Shown: positions 45,439 to 58,400 of the stretch, one piece after another
Layout: every line of letters begins with the position of its first letter
Numbering within the stretch: position 1 is the stretch's first letter
NCBI GenBank assembly: GCA_021399435.1
Contig: JAJTUP010000024.1
Span: 620,001-684,000 of the forward strand
Source: Diaporthe sp. PMI_573
Taxonomy: Eukaryota; Ascomycota; Sordariomycetes; Diaporthales; Diaporthaceae
DNA: 64,000 bases
Reading direction: 5' to 3'
Made by a program: the position numbers and the translations under genes
Notes under the pieces: generated by a model
The model's database searches: none
Told to the model about the DNA's origin: nothing
What the model saw: only the letters and a program-made list of their open reading frames with translations

Positions 45439-46586
45439 CGGTGCATCCGTTCGTCCTCTGGTGGGACTGCGTATTAGACCACGAATTTCCCCTTCAACTA
45501 CTGTCTTCTGTTCAGATACACCAGGAGGAGCCTTTGGGGGGCAAGAGTCTTGATCCACGGCTGGGTTGATTTGGGGACTTGGCAGCAGTTGAAAAGAAAG
45601 GGGAGAGGACGAAGCATCATACTGTCTGAACAAGGCCAAAATAATCCAAAGCGACGGCACAGGCTATCATCCCACTTTAAAAGATGCGAAGGGTTTCAAA
45701 CCAGCACAGTATTTCCGACTTCCTGTCATATGGCACCACTCACCTGGCACGTAAGGTAACTCAGAATCGGATGGCCACATAATAGGTCCCTAGAGCGATT
45801 GCCTAGGACAAGGCTTGGGCGGTCGTCCTACAGACCGGCATATGACAAACTCGGTCACCCGATCGACCGCTGAGCCACCGCCGAAAAGAATTGGATACTA
45901 CAGAATATGTCAAGTTTAGTTTCCCTATTCATTCCTTTATTTCCTCTCGCCTTGTGTTAGGAGAACTGCACACTGTGGGACAAGGGGGGGGGGTATGTTG
46001 TTCACTCATCTAATCCGAAACTTCGAGGTATCAAGTCTCTGTTTTAAATATTTTTGTCGAGGCAAGGATCCTCAGTAGACGGCTGCTGGAATAAAATAAG
46101 CATAGTCTAAGGGGATACTAGCACAATTCAAAACTACTGTAAATAACCAGTACTAAACAACCACACAAAGGATGATGACTTGTACGATTCGGAGTCCATG
46201 AAAGACCTATCTAAGGTATGGGTTCAAGTTTTCTTATCTCAGCTTAAAAAGGTCTATGAGTGACTACCATAGAAGATTTCGTGGGTCTGCAAACGACTGA
46301 ATGAGCAAGACGTAATTTAGCCTGACCCACAGCAAGTGTATCACGAAGCAACGAATATGGCGGCACCGATGATATAAAATCTCATGGTATTGTTACAGTT
46401 CCATGCTTGTATGAAAGAGTATTCCATCCTAGGTCTCAATAGATACGAACACTATCTGCCTCCCAGGACGGCAAACACAACACACGCATACACACAACAT
46501 TCAAGACCCGTCCATCCCAAGCCCGGCGGTCATTGCGACATTCGCTAATCCTGCCCCAATTCCAAGCATAGTCACACAATCCAAGC
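45439..46586. other. Intergenic spacer
   Basis: 1.15 kb; a G10 run near 45985 and moderately AT-rich sequence to 46450. No gene supported. Coding-like sequence extends a little upstream of 45438 in the HET frame, so a 5' exon cannot be excluded. Confidence 0.4.
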
Positions 46587-48366
46587 CTAAAGCTCAATCT
46601 CCCCAGCCCCACTTACCTTCCTCGCAACACCACCAGCCGCATCAAAGTTCCTAACAAAGTCATAATAAAACCTCACAAGCTCCATGTGCACGTTCATATC
46701 GACCCGCTCGTCGATGGTGTGCCCGTTCAGGGTGCCCCCTTGGCGCGCGGGGGACCAGCGGTAGACATTGGGCGTGAGGGCCAGGTAGTGCCGCGTGTCG
46801 GTGTTGCCCGTCATCAGCTCGCCGACGGGGACGACCGTTGGGGCCCCCGGGGACGCGAAGGCGTGGCGGATCGTGCCCGCGAAGACGTCCCAGACCGCGT
46901 CGCCGCCGCCGCTGGGCGAGACCGGGGCGGCGAGGGTCTTTTGACTCGAGGTTAGGATTAGCGTGCCGTTGTAGTCGACCTCGTAGGCGGGCTTTGCGGT
47001 GCCGGGGAGGCCGTGCTGGTCCACGTAGCTCTTGTACTCGTCGTCTGCCTCGAAGGCCGTGATGGCTAGGTTGTACTTGGCGACTATGGGGCTGAGGTGT
47101 TTGACGACGTTGTGCATTATCTCGCCGATCGAGTTCTGTGGCGCGACGCGGTAGTTGATGCCGGCCTTGACGACCTCGGGCATGGCGTTGATCTTCTGCC
47201 CGCCGCTGATGTAGTCGACGGCCTGGCTGGTCTGCAGTCTGAAGTTGGTGGGCCTGTCCTGGGATGCCAGCTCCTTGGCCAGCGTCTCGAGGTCGCCCTC
47301 CTCCAGCAGCTTCGTGACCTTCGGTTCGGCCTGGGGACTGTAGCGGGCCTGGCAGACGTAATGGTTGTAGATTGGAGAGTCCTTGACAAGCACAGGCTCG
47401 TATGGGTGTGATTCCAGCGCGACCACCGCCTCGCTGATGATCCCGATGCCTGTGTGGGGGAACGGGATGGAGCTGTGCCCGCCCTGGACGTGCAGCTCCA
47501 GCCAGATGTCCACATGGCCCTTCTCCGTCACGGCGGGCAGCGCATACAGCACGTCGCCGATCTGTTGCAGGCCCATGCCGCCTTCGTCAAGAATTATGGC
47601 GAGCGAGTTCTCGCCCCAGACGCTCTTGAGGTGTGCGGCGATGGAACCAGCGCCCTTGAGCCCAGAGCATTCCTCGTCGAAGCCGAAAGCTAGGAGGACT
47701 GTCCTCTTGGGGGACCAGCCCTGGGCTAGGAGTGATTCGATTGCGGACAGCAGCGAGGTCATGCTGTTCTTGTCGTCGGATGCACCGCGACCCCACAGCC
47801 AAGTACCGTCGAAATATGCATCGAAGGGCGGGTGTGTCCATGTTGATGCGTCTGCCACCGGGACGACATCCTGGTGAGCCGTGAGCATAAGTGGCTTCAG
47901 GGACGGGTCTGAGCCTGGCAGCGTGTAGAGCAGGCCAAAGGTATTGATTTTCTCGCGGGTAAAGTGCTGATGACTGAGAAACTGGGACGTTAGAGGCTAT
48001 GATCCCAATATATCTTCTAGCTCATAGAGCTACTCACACCAGAGGAAAGACCTCGGCCAGCACGTCATGGAATTCGTAGAAGGGCTTCCATCGCGGATCC
48101 TCGTCAAAGGGGCCGAGGTCATCGTAGCATATGGAAGGCACCTTGACGAGGGTCGAGTGCCTTTCTACCTGCTTCGCCAGGGCCGCCTTGGAACCAAAGA
48201 GCTTCTGGGCCGAGTGAAGGCCATCGCTGGAGGGGTCGAGAGGGCTCGGGAGGTCGCACTCGAAGCCTGCAGCATTGTTATCAAGTCCCTGGTCACTGAG
48301 TCCATGCCGAGGTACGGTGGATGCCACGGCCAGACGCGCAGCGAGAGCTAACAAAGAGAAATGCAT
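46587..48366 (-). CDS. Peptidase M20, vacuolar carboxypeptidase S-like
   Basis: Exons 48366-48038 and 47973-46587, 571 aa. Signal/anchor at the N-terminus (MHFSLLALAARLAVAS). The di-zinc motifs are present: LMLTAHQDVVPV (His and catalytic Asp), WGRGASDDKNSM (bridging Asp), FGFDEECSG (Glu base and Glu ligand), and a distal ligand in ELMTGNTDTRHY. A dimerisation domain lies in the middle (HVQGGHSSIPFPHTG). The enzyme releases C-terminal residues from peptides in the vacuole or outside the cell. The junction PLV|HQHFTREKINT fits the family and fixes the donor at 48037. Confidence 0.93.
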
Positions 48367-50969
48367 CTTGCAAGTTCAATCAAAATGCGATTGAACCACC
48401 GAAAAAAGAGAAGCCCAACAGCGCAGCTTCTTCACTAGAAGAAGACGACAGCTGGAAGGCCACCGCCTACCTCGCCCATATGTTTCTAGCGGTGCCGGAT
48501 TGTCTCAAGCCACTGGAAGCCACCAGGGACAGGCTCCGCGCCGAAGCTGGCGATAGGCAAACTCGAGCAGGCGGAGTGGGGTGGGATTGATAGGCATCCC
48601 GTGGGCAAGCCGGCACACGACGATACGGGCCGGTATGGTGTGTGGTGAGGCAGGCCAATTGGAAGCCGGCGATGGTGATGATGCGATGGGTGGACGACGG
48701 TAGCTGTCGGCACAGGTGGTGGGAGGGAGTCCGGTCGGCATCAAGTGACCGATTGTGCGTGTGTAGGTGGGCGCAATCCGGAAGAGTTGCCGGCAGGGTT
48801 GGGGGAACGAGGAAGGAGGGGTGGAAAAGGTGGGCCGGTGGTCGGGGGATAATCGGCAAAGGAAGGAAAAAAGAGAGAAGGCCAATGGGGGATCGACGGC
48901 CGGTCGGTGAAAATTGACTCGCGTGCCACTCTACACATGACAGCACCTAACATGGACCATGAATTTTGGTCAATAAATATGACGTCCAGAGTGATACTGT
49001 GATGTCGTTCATGATTGAATTGAATTGAAGTCGGCAGCGACCCGAAAAGCTGGGACAAGAAGGGTCGTCGTCGACAACAAGCATCCCAAGCCTCGCCCGC
49101 GGCAAACCTTGCAAAAAAAGCAGCTAGCGACTGGACTGGACTGGACAGGACGGGACCCAAGGGGGTGGACGAACGGGTTAGGTGGGATTTGTGATCTCAA
49201 GATTGGGCCTTGACAGGTGGTGACAAGGCAACGGTCGCGTCCGTGGGCGAAACCTTGAAGGGGAACCTTGGAAGGGAACCTTGAAAGGCAACCTTGAGGA
49301 AGCAACCGAGTCAATGCTCAAGCTCAGATCCATCCAAAGTCTAACTTAAACCCAGGCTAATCAAGAACAAGACAAACAAGTCCCTGAACCTGGACCCCGA
49401 CTTCTAACATCCACGGTCAGTTGCACCTCGTCTCATCTAGAACAAGTGTGGGAAGAATTGGGAGGGATTTTGCCTTTTTTGTCTTTTCTTCCTTCGCGTC
49501 CACACACTCTCGCCGCAAACACCGTTGCAATCTCGGGTCGGGGCCGGGTGCCACACCTGCATACTGTACTCGGGGGGTTAGCGGGCAGGATGATACGCGC
49601 GACATGCCAATGCCCCCGTCCATGGTCACGCAACTTCTTGGCCTACCTAGGCAGCCCTGCCCGCTCCAGGCAGACGGGAATCCTTCTGGTGCTTGTGCTT
49701 TCTTCTGTGTGGCACACGCCACCTCGCAAAACCTGGAGAACGAGCTGCAACGGTGCTGGTCTCTGGCCGTTGAATGATCAGAAAGGAGGCGCAGATCCGA
49801 TCTGATCTGACCAGCCAGACAGCCAGACCAGTCACCCTGCTGGAGACATTCAAGACGGGCGGGAGACGGGCGGGCTGGCGGGCAAAAAACCGCCAACCCA
49901 ACCAACCCGCATTTCGACCGCATTTCGATCGCCAGCTCCCTGATCCCGTCATAATTTCCTCTCCTAACGGGGCGAGGCCTCTTCTCTCCTAACTCCCGTC
50001 TCACAATGCTCACCCCTCGGTCTGTCATTCTTCTCCCTCGGTGTGTGTCTCCCTGCAGTCAAGGAGTGAGGGCAACCCAGGCTACTGTGGTAGACGCCAA
50101 GCGGCGCAATCCATCTTGGGTACCTGGTTCGCAATAAGATAAGCGCTGGACCGAAGCGAAGGATCAACACCAGTCCCATAGTCCCTCTCATAGCCCACCC
50201 GCCCCATGTCCCTCCCATTCAATCATTTGTCTTGCATCTAGAACACACTTGACATCTCTCGCCCGTCATCCTGAGTTGGGCTAGCACCAAATCTCCTCTT
50301 CTCTCGCGCCTGCACGATCCGCTGCACCAGCTGCATCCTGCCAACCTTTTCGACCTTGCTCCCTTTTTTCTCCTTATTTTCTGTCAGTGTCAGATTGTCT
50401 GATTGCTTGCTTGCTTGCTTGCTTGCTCGCAGCCTTCCCGACAAACATCTGACTGCCCTGACTGGATAAACTTCATCTGTATTCACCTCAATGAATCGCC
50501 AATGAATATCCCACTACAACAGGAACGACCGTCTCCACCTTCCCGCGCCCGCACATTCTGGTGGCAATCAAGTCCGATCAGTTCAACAACCTCGTCCCCC
50601 CCCATAGCGTGGCTGGTTTTTTGAAAGCTGGCTGCTGATCATACTCTCAACCTGGCATTTTCTACTTTCTCTTCAGTAGCTTGCTTACCATTTTTCACCT
50701 TGCTGATACGGTGAACGATACTTGCTCTTTTGAAGCAAACCCCTCTGATCTTCTCTGCGGTGCCTCGGTGCCCACTACGCTCGTTTGACCTGCTCTGCCC
50801 GCCGCCACAACATCATCATCTTATCGTCGCAGGGGAGCGAGCTCCATTACCGCCCTCACAAAGCCGGCCACTCGCACAGAGCCCGCGCGAGTGGCACTGA
50901 CAGCCGGCGTAGCCCTTCGCCCTTCGCCATTGCCGCTCCTGTCTAGGCTCGACATCGGACGGAGCCCAG
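48367..50969. other. 2.6-kb intergenic region
   Basis: It separates two outward-reading genes (M20 peptidase and GT90). ORFs here are low-complexity shadows. It includes a 13-bp minisatellite at 49251-49302, a (CTTG)5 run at 50406-50426 and long CT-rich stretches at 50200-50800 typical of strong fungal promoters/5' UTRs. Confidence 0.5.
49251..49302 (+). repeat. 13-bp minisatellite, four units
   Basis: Units AACCTTGAAGGGG, AACCTTGGAAGGG, AACCTTGAAAGGC and AACCTTGAGGAAG. Confidence 0.85.
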
Positions 50970-52910
50970 ATGTACCAGGCACTCCAATCGCCCATCAGCC
51001 CTGGCGGGTGGGCCAAGGTCAACCGACGCCGCATATTTTCATATCCCTCCCTTGGCCGATACTGCTTCGTCGCATGCTGCCTCACGCTCCTCTTCTCCTC
51101 GCTCCTCCTCTTCCGCTCCTCTGAGAGTGCCACTCGCCTCATCCCCCCTGCCCTCTCAGATATCACCCCGCCGTGGCGAAAACCAGCCACCGACTCCGAG
51201 CTGCTCGACATCCTCTCCGACGCCGCCAGTGCAGGGCCGCACCCCGTCGACGACCTCATTGCAGATGCCCGCCGCGCCCAGGAGGACCTGTTGAAGCAGC
51301 GGTCCACCGACCTGAGGAGTGCTGCCGCCCGTTACCGCGTGCGCAGGGGGAGGCACCCGCCGCCTGGGTTCGACAAGTGGGCCGAGTACGCCCTGAAGCA
51401 TGATGCCGTTATCGTGGAGAAGTTCTTTGACCGCATTTACCATGACCTCCAGCCCTTCTGGGGCCTCGACGCCAGGGACACGGCCCGCAGGGCTGCCTCA
51501 TCGGAGCATGTCGTGCGGGTGAGAGACGGGAAGGCCACCGGGGTCGGGGACACCGAGGGCAGGGTGCCTTGGTTGCAGCTCTGGACGGAGTTGGTCAAGG
51601 AGGTCGAGCAGTTCCTGCCCGAGGTCGACATGCCCATCAACTACAAGGACGAGAGCCGGATATTGGTGCCCTGGGAGGACATCAACGACTTGGTCGAGAA
51701 GGCAAGAATCTGGAGGAAGGTCATACCCGTCGAGGACGTCGTCAAGGACTACAAGGGCCTGGGGTGGATGCACATCGACAAGGAGCTCCATGCCTACCAG
51801 CCGCAGTGGATCACCAAGGACTCGCCCAAGTACTGGGATCTGGCCAGAGTCACCTGCGCACCAGACACCCCAGGCCGCAACGTCAGCGCGCTGACCGACT
51901 TCTCATTGCCGCCTGCCTTCCCCGAGGACTGGGCCCCAGAGTACAGCGAGAACGGCTATGTGAAGAACTTCACTGCCGCCACCGACCCCTGCCTCCAGCC
52001 TCACCTCCGCGCCTTGCACGGCACCTTCGTCGAGCCGATCAGCCTCTCGACGACCAAGGAGCTCATCCCCCTCTTCGGCGGGAGCAAGCTCCCCATGAAC
52101 AACGAGATCCTCATCCCGGGCGCCATGTACCTCACGCAAGACCCCTTCTACTCGGGCGGGTCGACCCACGGCCCGGCCTGGGACAAGAAGACGACGAGCA
52201 TCACCTGGCGCGGCGTCGCGAGCGGGGGCCGCCACAGGGCGGGCAACTGGATGCACTTCCAGCGCCTGCGCCTGATCGAGATGCTCAACGGCACGACCGT
52301 GTCCAACATCGAGCGCAACGGCGCCCGGGCCATGACCTTCGACATGCCCCCCTTGCAGCAGTACGACTTCCCGCGGCGGCGCGAGGGCACGATGGGCGAG
52401 TGGCTGTCGGCGCACTCGGACGCCGGGTTCAACCACCTGATCTGTTTCCCGCGCGACTCCAACTGCACGTACCTGGCCCCTTACTTCCGCGAGGTCGAGT
52501 CCAAGCCCATGGCCGAGCAGTACGCCAACAAGTTCATGCCCGACGTCGACGGCAACTCGTTCTCGGCGCGCTACAGGGGTTTGTTACTCAGCAGCTCCCT
52601 GCCCATCAAGAGCACCGTCTACGCCGAGTGGCACGACGACCGCCTCCAGCCGTGGTTGCACTTCGCGCCCATGGACAACACCCTGCAGGACCTGTACGGC
52701 ATCATCGACTACTTCACGCGCGACGAGAAGGGCGACGCCGCCGCGAGGATGATCGCCGAGACGGGCAAGGCCTGGGGCGAGATGGTCCTGAGGAGGGACG
52801 ACATGCTGCTGTACGTCTGGAGGCTCCTGCTCGAGTTCGCGAGGGTCTGCGACGAGAACAGGGACCGGCTGGGGTGGGTGGACGACTTGATTGGTGATCG
52901 AAACCATTGA
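50970..52910 (+). CDS. CAP10/GT90-family glycosyltransferase
   Basis: Single-exon, 646 aa, ATG at 50970. A type II membrane layout: short basic cytosolic tail, signal-anchor at about residues 31-48 (YCFVACCLTLLFSSLLLF), then a Golgi-lumenal stem and catalytic domain. CAP10/GT90 features: KFFDRIYHDLQPFWGL, the central TSITWRGVASGGRHRAGNW, FNHLICFPRDSNCTY and FSARYRGLLLSSSLPIKSTVYAEWH, with an R-x-G-rich donor region. Family members add xylose or glucose to polysaccharides or proteins. Fungal homologues build cell-wall or capsule glycans. Several N-glycosylation sites (NVS, NFT, NGT, NCT). Donor sugar not readable. Confidence 0.9.
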   Translation: MYQALQSPISPGGWAKVNRRRIFSYPSLGRYCFVACCLTLLFSSLLLFRSSESATRLIPPALSDITPPWRKPATDSELLDILSDAASAGPHPVDDLIADARRAQEDLLKQRSTDLRSAAARYRVRRGRHPPPGFDKWAEYALKHDAVIVEKFFDRIYHDLQPFWGLDARDTARRAASSEHVVRVRDGKATGVGDTEGRVPWLQLWTELVKEVEQFLPEVDMPINYKDESRILVPWEDINDLVEKARIWRKVIPVEDVVKDYKGLGWMHIDKELHAYQPQWITKDSPKYWDLARVTCAPDTPGRNVSALTDFSLPPAFPEDWAPEYSENGYVKNFTAATDPCLQPHLRALHGTFVEPISLSTTKELIPLFGGSKLPMNNEILIPGAMYLTQDPFYSGGSTHGPAWDKKTTSITWRGVASGGRHRAGNWMHFQRLRLIEMLNGTTVSNIERNGARAMTFDMPPLQQYDFPRRREGTMGEWLSAHSDAGFNHLICFPRDSNCTYLAPYFREVESKPMAEQYANKFMPDVDGNSFSARYRGLLLSSSLPIKSTVYAEWHDDRLQPWLHFAPMDNTLQDLYGIIDYFTRDEKGDAAARMIAETGKAWGEMVLRRDDMLLYVWRLLLEFARVCDENRDRLGWVDDLIGDRNH

Positions 52911-54284
52911 GTTGTGTGAGAGGACACAAGTTGTTTGTTTCGGGGGCGGGCGATTCGTCTTCTGCGTTGTATTCGTTTCGTTGTATTTCTTTGTTCGTAT
53001 TCTTTTCTTGCTACTTATTTTCCACACTACTGGTGCAAAGGCATAAGGGGCATGGATACCTGTTCGAAGAAAAATGCTTTCTCTCATTGGCAGTGGAGTC
53101 CGGGCGTTCTTGAGATGGTTGTGCACGCATGTGTATGCGCTGCTCCGTGGAACCTTTTCTTCTCGATACCTGTCTGAGCGGCGCGTTGGATGACAGACGC
53201 GCCGCCCACAACAACAAAATGCATCATGTATATACGAAATTGGATCACGAATCTTGGGATTACGACATGCCGAAAGCGGCTGAGGCTGCGGCTGCAGCTA
53301 TGCTGGCTCGCTTTCCTACTTACTCATCACGACGAGAGGGACGTATGAAGGGGGGCACCTGTTGTCCGTGTCGGGGATATGTGGTGCTTCTCACTACATA
53401 CCTAGGTGGGCCCTCCTCGCTCCCGGTCGAGCGTTTGGTGTTGGTGGGAGAGACCATCCCTACTGACCTACCTGATAATGATAATTCCCAAACCAAACCA
53501 AAAATTGATTCCCACCCTTATTTACGTCTCTATACGTGCCTTTGGATTCTGCTGGCCAGGCCCTCGCCCGGCCGCCTCGCGTGCCCAAACAAGCCAACTC
53601 TCAAGATTTAATCAACCATACCTGCCTGGCCTCTCGGAGTCAGTCTCGCACGCACCAACCTCAACCTCAACCCCACGAGGGCTTCCTCGTACCGTAAGTG
53701 AGGAGGCTAAGTAGCGCCCCCCCCCCTTTCATCAGCTCAAGAGAACTGCTGAGCCACACCCAAGAAAAAGAAAAAGAAGCAGGAAAGAAAGTCGGCTGCT
53801 ACAGAACACGTCTAGGTATGTATTCATCATCCTTACCTACATACCTATCTCCTCTTCCCCTCCCAACTCACTGTCGAAAGTGAGCAAACCTTGTCCCCCC
53901 CTCTCTTCGTCATATAGTTCTCTCATCTTGTGCCGACGTCCCGAGGTCCAAACTAGCCAAGACTCGGAATTCTGCCTGGACCCCCCATTCCCATTTCCCC
54001 CGGCCTTGGGCTAGCAGAAACGGCGCAGTTGAGAGACCATAGGGGGGGTTACTTAAGGAAGCTAGGAGGTTATCCTAGGGAACAATACCCTAACAAAGGG
54101 TAGCTTATAGGAGGGAGGTTATCCCACAGGAGGGAATCGCATAGACGGCTGTCCCACAAGAGGCAGGCATGTATTCAGTGATGGATACTCTATTACAACA
54201 CTACGTGTATAATCGCTGTACTTGGTCCGTGTCAATCGCTCATGCTCAACTCAACTCAACTCAGTTCAATGCAAATTATCCCAC
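52911..54284. other. Intergenic spacer with simple repeats
   Basis: 1.37 kb. A poly-C run at about 53718, GAAAAAGAAAAAG at 53763 and copies of the dispersed GGAGGTTATCC motif at 54065-54140. No gene supported. Confidence 0.4.
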
Positions 54285-55439
54285 CTAGGAGACGATGATG
54301 TGGTTGAAATGGCCCGGGACCTTCTGCCGGCATTTCTCGCAGTCCGTCCGGAACCCTATGCTGAACGACTTCTTCATGCCCGGCACCTGGGTCCAGCTGT
54401 TGACAGTGTGACGACTGCGCGTGTGCCCTTTCTTTGGTGTCTGCCCGGCGGAGGCTTCAAGAACCATGGTATGTTGATCGCCGCAGAGGTCGTTGTTGGG
54501 ATGCTGCTGTGACGAACGGGCAAAGCCCGGCCCCGCGGCGTTGTCGCTCACAATGCTGAGGGCACTCAGTGTTCGTGCGGGGGCCGAGAACTCCATGGCA
54601 GACGCCGCCCTAGGGGGCATGCCCGGGTGTGTGAGCTGGCCGTCCAGCACCATCCTGGGAGAACCAAGCTCCTCGCCTCCGCTCTCGCTAATGGGGGATG
54701 GCAGCCGTCGGTTCTGCACCGTGTTCCAGTCGGCCAGGGCTGTCCGGTCTAACGAGCGGGGCACGGAGCTCTGCATGGGGGGAGGCTGGGCGAAGCCCGA
54801 CGGCTGCATGGCGCTGCCTGCGGCTCCGCTCCAGTTGTTCCCGCGGACTTGGGCGGCGAAGGAGCAATGTATGGGCGTGGGCATCCTGCTAGTGATGGCG
54901 CCTGGTTGCATGGGATCGGGTTGGGTGTGCCCCGGGCTAAGTTGAGCGGCATCCTGCACATGATCGTCGGTGTCCATGTCCATATCCATGTCCAGGTCTT
55001 GTGTGCGGTACCCGTCAACCATTTCAGGCGCATGTATAAAAGCGGCGGCATTCGCGGCATGGTGCACCGTCACGGCTGTGGTTCCGGATGACCAGTTGTT
55101 ATTAAAAGATTGCTTTTGTTGTTGTTGCACGGCGACATTCTTTGCGTCCTCCGAGTCGGAATCGCCGGGAGTCAGGGTACGATTGAAGGGGTTCGGCGCC
55201 GTGTAGCCGCTGCTGAGGCTAGGCTGGAAGGAAAGCTTCTTGGATGTGGGGGATGTGCGGAAGGGAAGCGACTGCAGCCGTTTCTGTGTTGCGGATTAGC
55301 ATCGAGTGCGAGTGGGGGCAGCATTCAAGCGATTTACATTGCGATGCTCTGTGAAGCCCTCTGTGCCTCCTATGGCGACATCACCGTCGTCGTCCCGGCC
55401 ACGCTTCTTAGACTGCTGTCCCCACAGCTGGAAAGACAT
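54285..55439 (-). CDS. Disordered fungal protein, probably nuclear
   Basis: Exons 55439-55338 and 55283-54285, 366 aa. Begins MSFQLWGQQSKKRGRDDDGD with a basic KKRGR stretch. The splice gives EHRN|KRLQSLPFRTSP, a motif I associate with a family of uncharacterised ascomycete proteins. The rest is Ser/Pro/Gln-rich with MDMDMDMDTDD and LPSPISESGGEE. The end carries SFSIGFRTDCEKCRQKVPGHFNH, whose Cys-x2-Cys and His-x3-His might bind a metal. No enzyme domain is seen. Nuclear location is inferred from the basic stretch. Confidence 0.75.
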
Positions 55440-58400
55440 GGTGAAGGAGCGGCGGGGGCAAGGGAGGGAGGGGTTGGACAAGGGGGTAAGTCAACGACAG
55501 ACTAAGGCTGGTTTATCGGTGATTCCCAGAAGCGAGTGTGGACGTTTGTGGGATGCGTAACTGGGCTATGTTTGTATGTATGGATGTATGAGCCTTGGCA
55601 CCAGAAACTCGAGGCAGATGCAGAGAGCCCCGTGGACGGGTTTTGTTTACCCAGCTTGGGAGGGCTGGAGCAGCAGAAGGAGGCGCAAGGAAGGCGGAGG
55701 TCTGTGTTCCTGTCCTGGCCAGTGCAGTGGCGATCGAGTCAGCTGGACATTGAGGTGATGTTGGTGGTGCTCGGCAACTCGGCTGGTTGGGGTCCACGGG
55801 CTTGATTGTAATAGAGTGAGGTGAGGTGGGTGGTGAGTTCCAAGGTCGGGATGGGACAGTGGGAAGCTGCATGCAAGAGAGCAGCAAGGACGAGCAGTTG
55901 TAGTTGCAGTTGCACGTCGTAGTCGCCAGTCTGGTCCGGAGGGGATGCTGCGGAAGGCTGCAGTGGGCTGGGTTTCCCCAAAGTGAGGAGTCGTGATCCA
56001 CACCTGCAGGTCTGGAGAAAGACAAGTCGCTTATCGCCGTGTGCTTACGGGCCTGTGCCCTGTGGCCTGTGTCTCAGCAGGCCGCTTGGGGAGGCCTGGA
56101 AGGATGAGGACCAGAGTTCTAGAACAATTACAGGATGGGAAAGGGGTCAATCGGTAGACAGAGGGAGAAGATTAAGGTAAGAAGTGCAGGAAGATGGGCA
56201 GGTGTGGTTACTACAAAAAGTGAGGGCAGGTGTGAAGAGAGGTTGGGTGATATGACGGGCTGGTGCTTGACGGTTTGATGGTTGATGGTGGATGGTTGAT
56301 GGATGGTGGGGGGCTAGCGTTGCCTGCCTTCTCTGTTTCGCGCCTCCGCGCAGAAGGTTACACCCAACTGGAAGTGGGCGAGCCGGGTACGTCACTGACG
56401 ACGATCAGGATTGGCAAGGGGGCGAATACTGTGTACGTCTGTAATTGCGAGACCATCGCCAGTTGTGACAGTCGCGTCTAAAAGGATTCCGAAGGGCCAG
56501 GAATGCTGATGATCACATTATTACAGTATGGCTTCCTCGCCATCTGCCTGGTTACATAGGAGGTGATTCTACAGGAGGTTATTCCATACAATAGTACCTA
56601 GAGGATATCCCACAAGACCTGCAAGGTTGTAATAAGTACTGCCCCAGGCGGTTCACTACATACCTATGTACCTAGGCAGATGCCGTGGCCATGCAGCAGA
56701 CACCCCAGCAAAGCTCTTGATATAGACAGCGGGAGAAATAACATCAACGCCAACATCAACAACAACAACACGCAGCAGAAGTTCTAGCAGAAAAACCGTC
56801 CAAACAAAAACCGACCCAGAACATGAGATTCAGAATCGCCATGTCCACCTCGTGCCCATTGGTCTTGCAGGGTTCGTCGACCTCGCGGCACGGTCTTGGC
56901 TCGCTCCCTAGCGCTGGTGGGGCCCTGCCCCGTGCCTGTCGTCGTCTCTGCCCTCTCTGCCCTGGAGCCTCGGACCCTTGGGCCAGTGGTGGCCTGTGGG
57001 GAGCAAGGGTCGTGTCCGTGTCACAGAGGACAAAGAACAAGTTCCTGGTCCCCTGAAGCCTAGGCTCATGGTCACGATGATCTTCTTCGGTTCGGTGTGT
57101 GGGGGCTGGTGATACCCTCACATCCACGGCCCAATTATGCACACAGCCTTGTCATGTTACACGAGGACACGAGAGCGAATACTGTACACTGCATGTCGTT
57201 GCTGGTCGATAGCTGAACATGGTGTGCCTCGTATCTACACTTCCTCCCCTGCCAGCTGAGAAGCCCCTGCGATCCCACCGCCGTCCCAGGCTCACGGCCC
57301 GCTGCAAACCATGTAGAAAAAAAATGTCCGAACCGCTCAACAATCAACCAACCAACCGCTCGAGACTTTCCCGCCCAAGATGTTTCCACCGAGATGCAAA
57401 ATTTCCCTCCCTCTGGTCCTCGAAACATGGATTGTCCTATACCCGGGCTCACCTCAACTCGCACATCCCAACTACCTACCCGAGCTGCCCGCCGCCTGGT
57501 TTCAGATTTGCTTCAGATGCGGTCAAGGAACGGGTCCCGACGTCTTTTTGTGCATTTGCCTACCGCTTCTGTGATAGCTAAAAGTCCACGCCCTAACTAA
57601 GTTATAAAATTCTACTGGCTCTCATTGCTTGCTGGGCCAATATGTTTTCCACAAAGGGTAATGCTCCCACTCTTCACTGGTGGCCGAGTTGACGCGGGCT
57701 GGATGCAAAGGACTCAACCTCACGAGGACCGCTCTTTCAACTCCACCTCACCTTCGATCGTCGACCTGCATCACCACCTAACATGACTCCGAGCACACGC
57801 CGGCCGAGCGAGACTGAAAATAAGCTCTGCATGTTATTTTGGGCCCTTATTCCGGGGTTGCACATGCAAAAAGAAGCTCAACTTGGCCCTCTCTCACGGC
57901 CCTCGTGCCGCGGGCGAGCCCACCCTCTCCTGTTACAGTGGCGGGCCGGAGACTTCGGCCGACCCCCTGCAACTACCACCCTGTGTTACAGCAGGCCTTG
58001 AGCCTTTTAGTTGCGGTGTGAAGAATTGCCATTTTTGTCAAGATGCAGATTCCTTCGTGGCCCATGAACGAGTTTTGCTCGGGTGTCTGCTATGCGGCCA
58101 CGGCATCTATGTAGTGAACCGCCTGGGCAGTGTTTGCTATGTAACCATCTACGTATAAATATAAGCTTGCCAAACCTATACAAGCTCGTATCTCTCCCAA
58201 CTTAGAATTACCAGATAGAGTTAGGTAAGCCTCTACCTAACTTTAGCTAGTATTTGTTTGCTTTTATCTTTATTACCCCAAACCTTATAATACTTTCGCT
58301 TTTATCCTATCTATTTGGCTAAAATACTCTTCTAGGCAAGCTCCCGCAGATTACAAATAATGCTACCTTTGACATTAATGGCTTCTTTTGCCAGGGAAAA

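Noticed and set aside
51569..52897. 442-aa plus-strand ORF
   Set aside because: Arg/His/Pro-rich shadow in another frame of the GC-rich GT90 gene.
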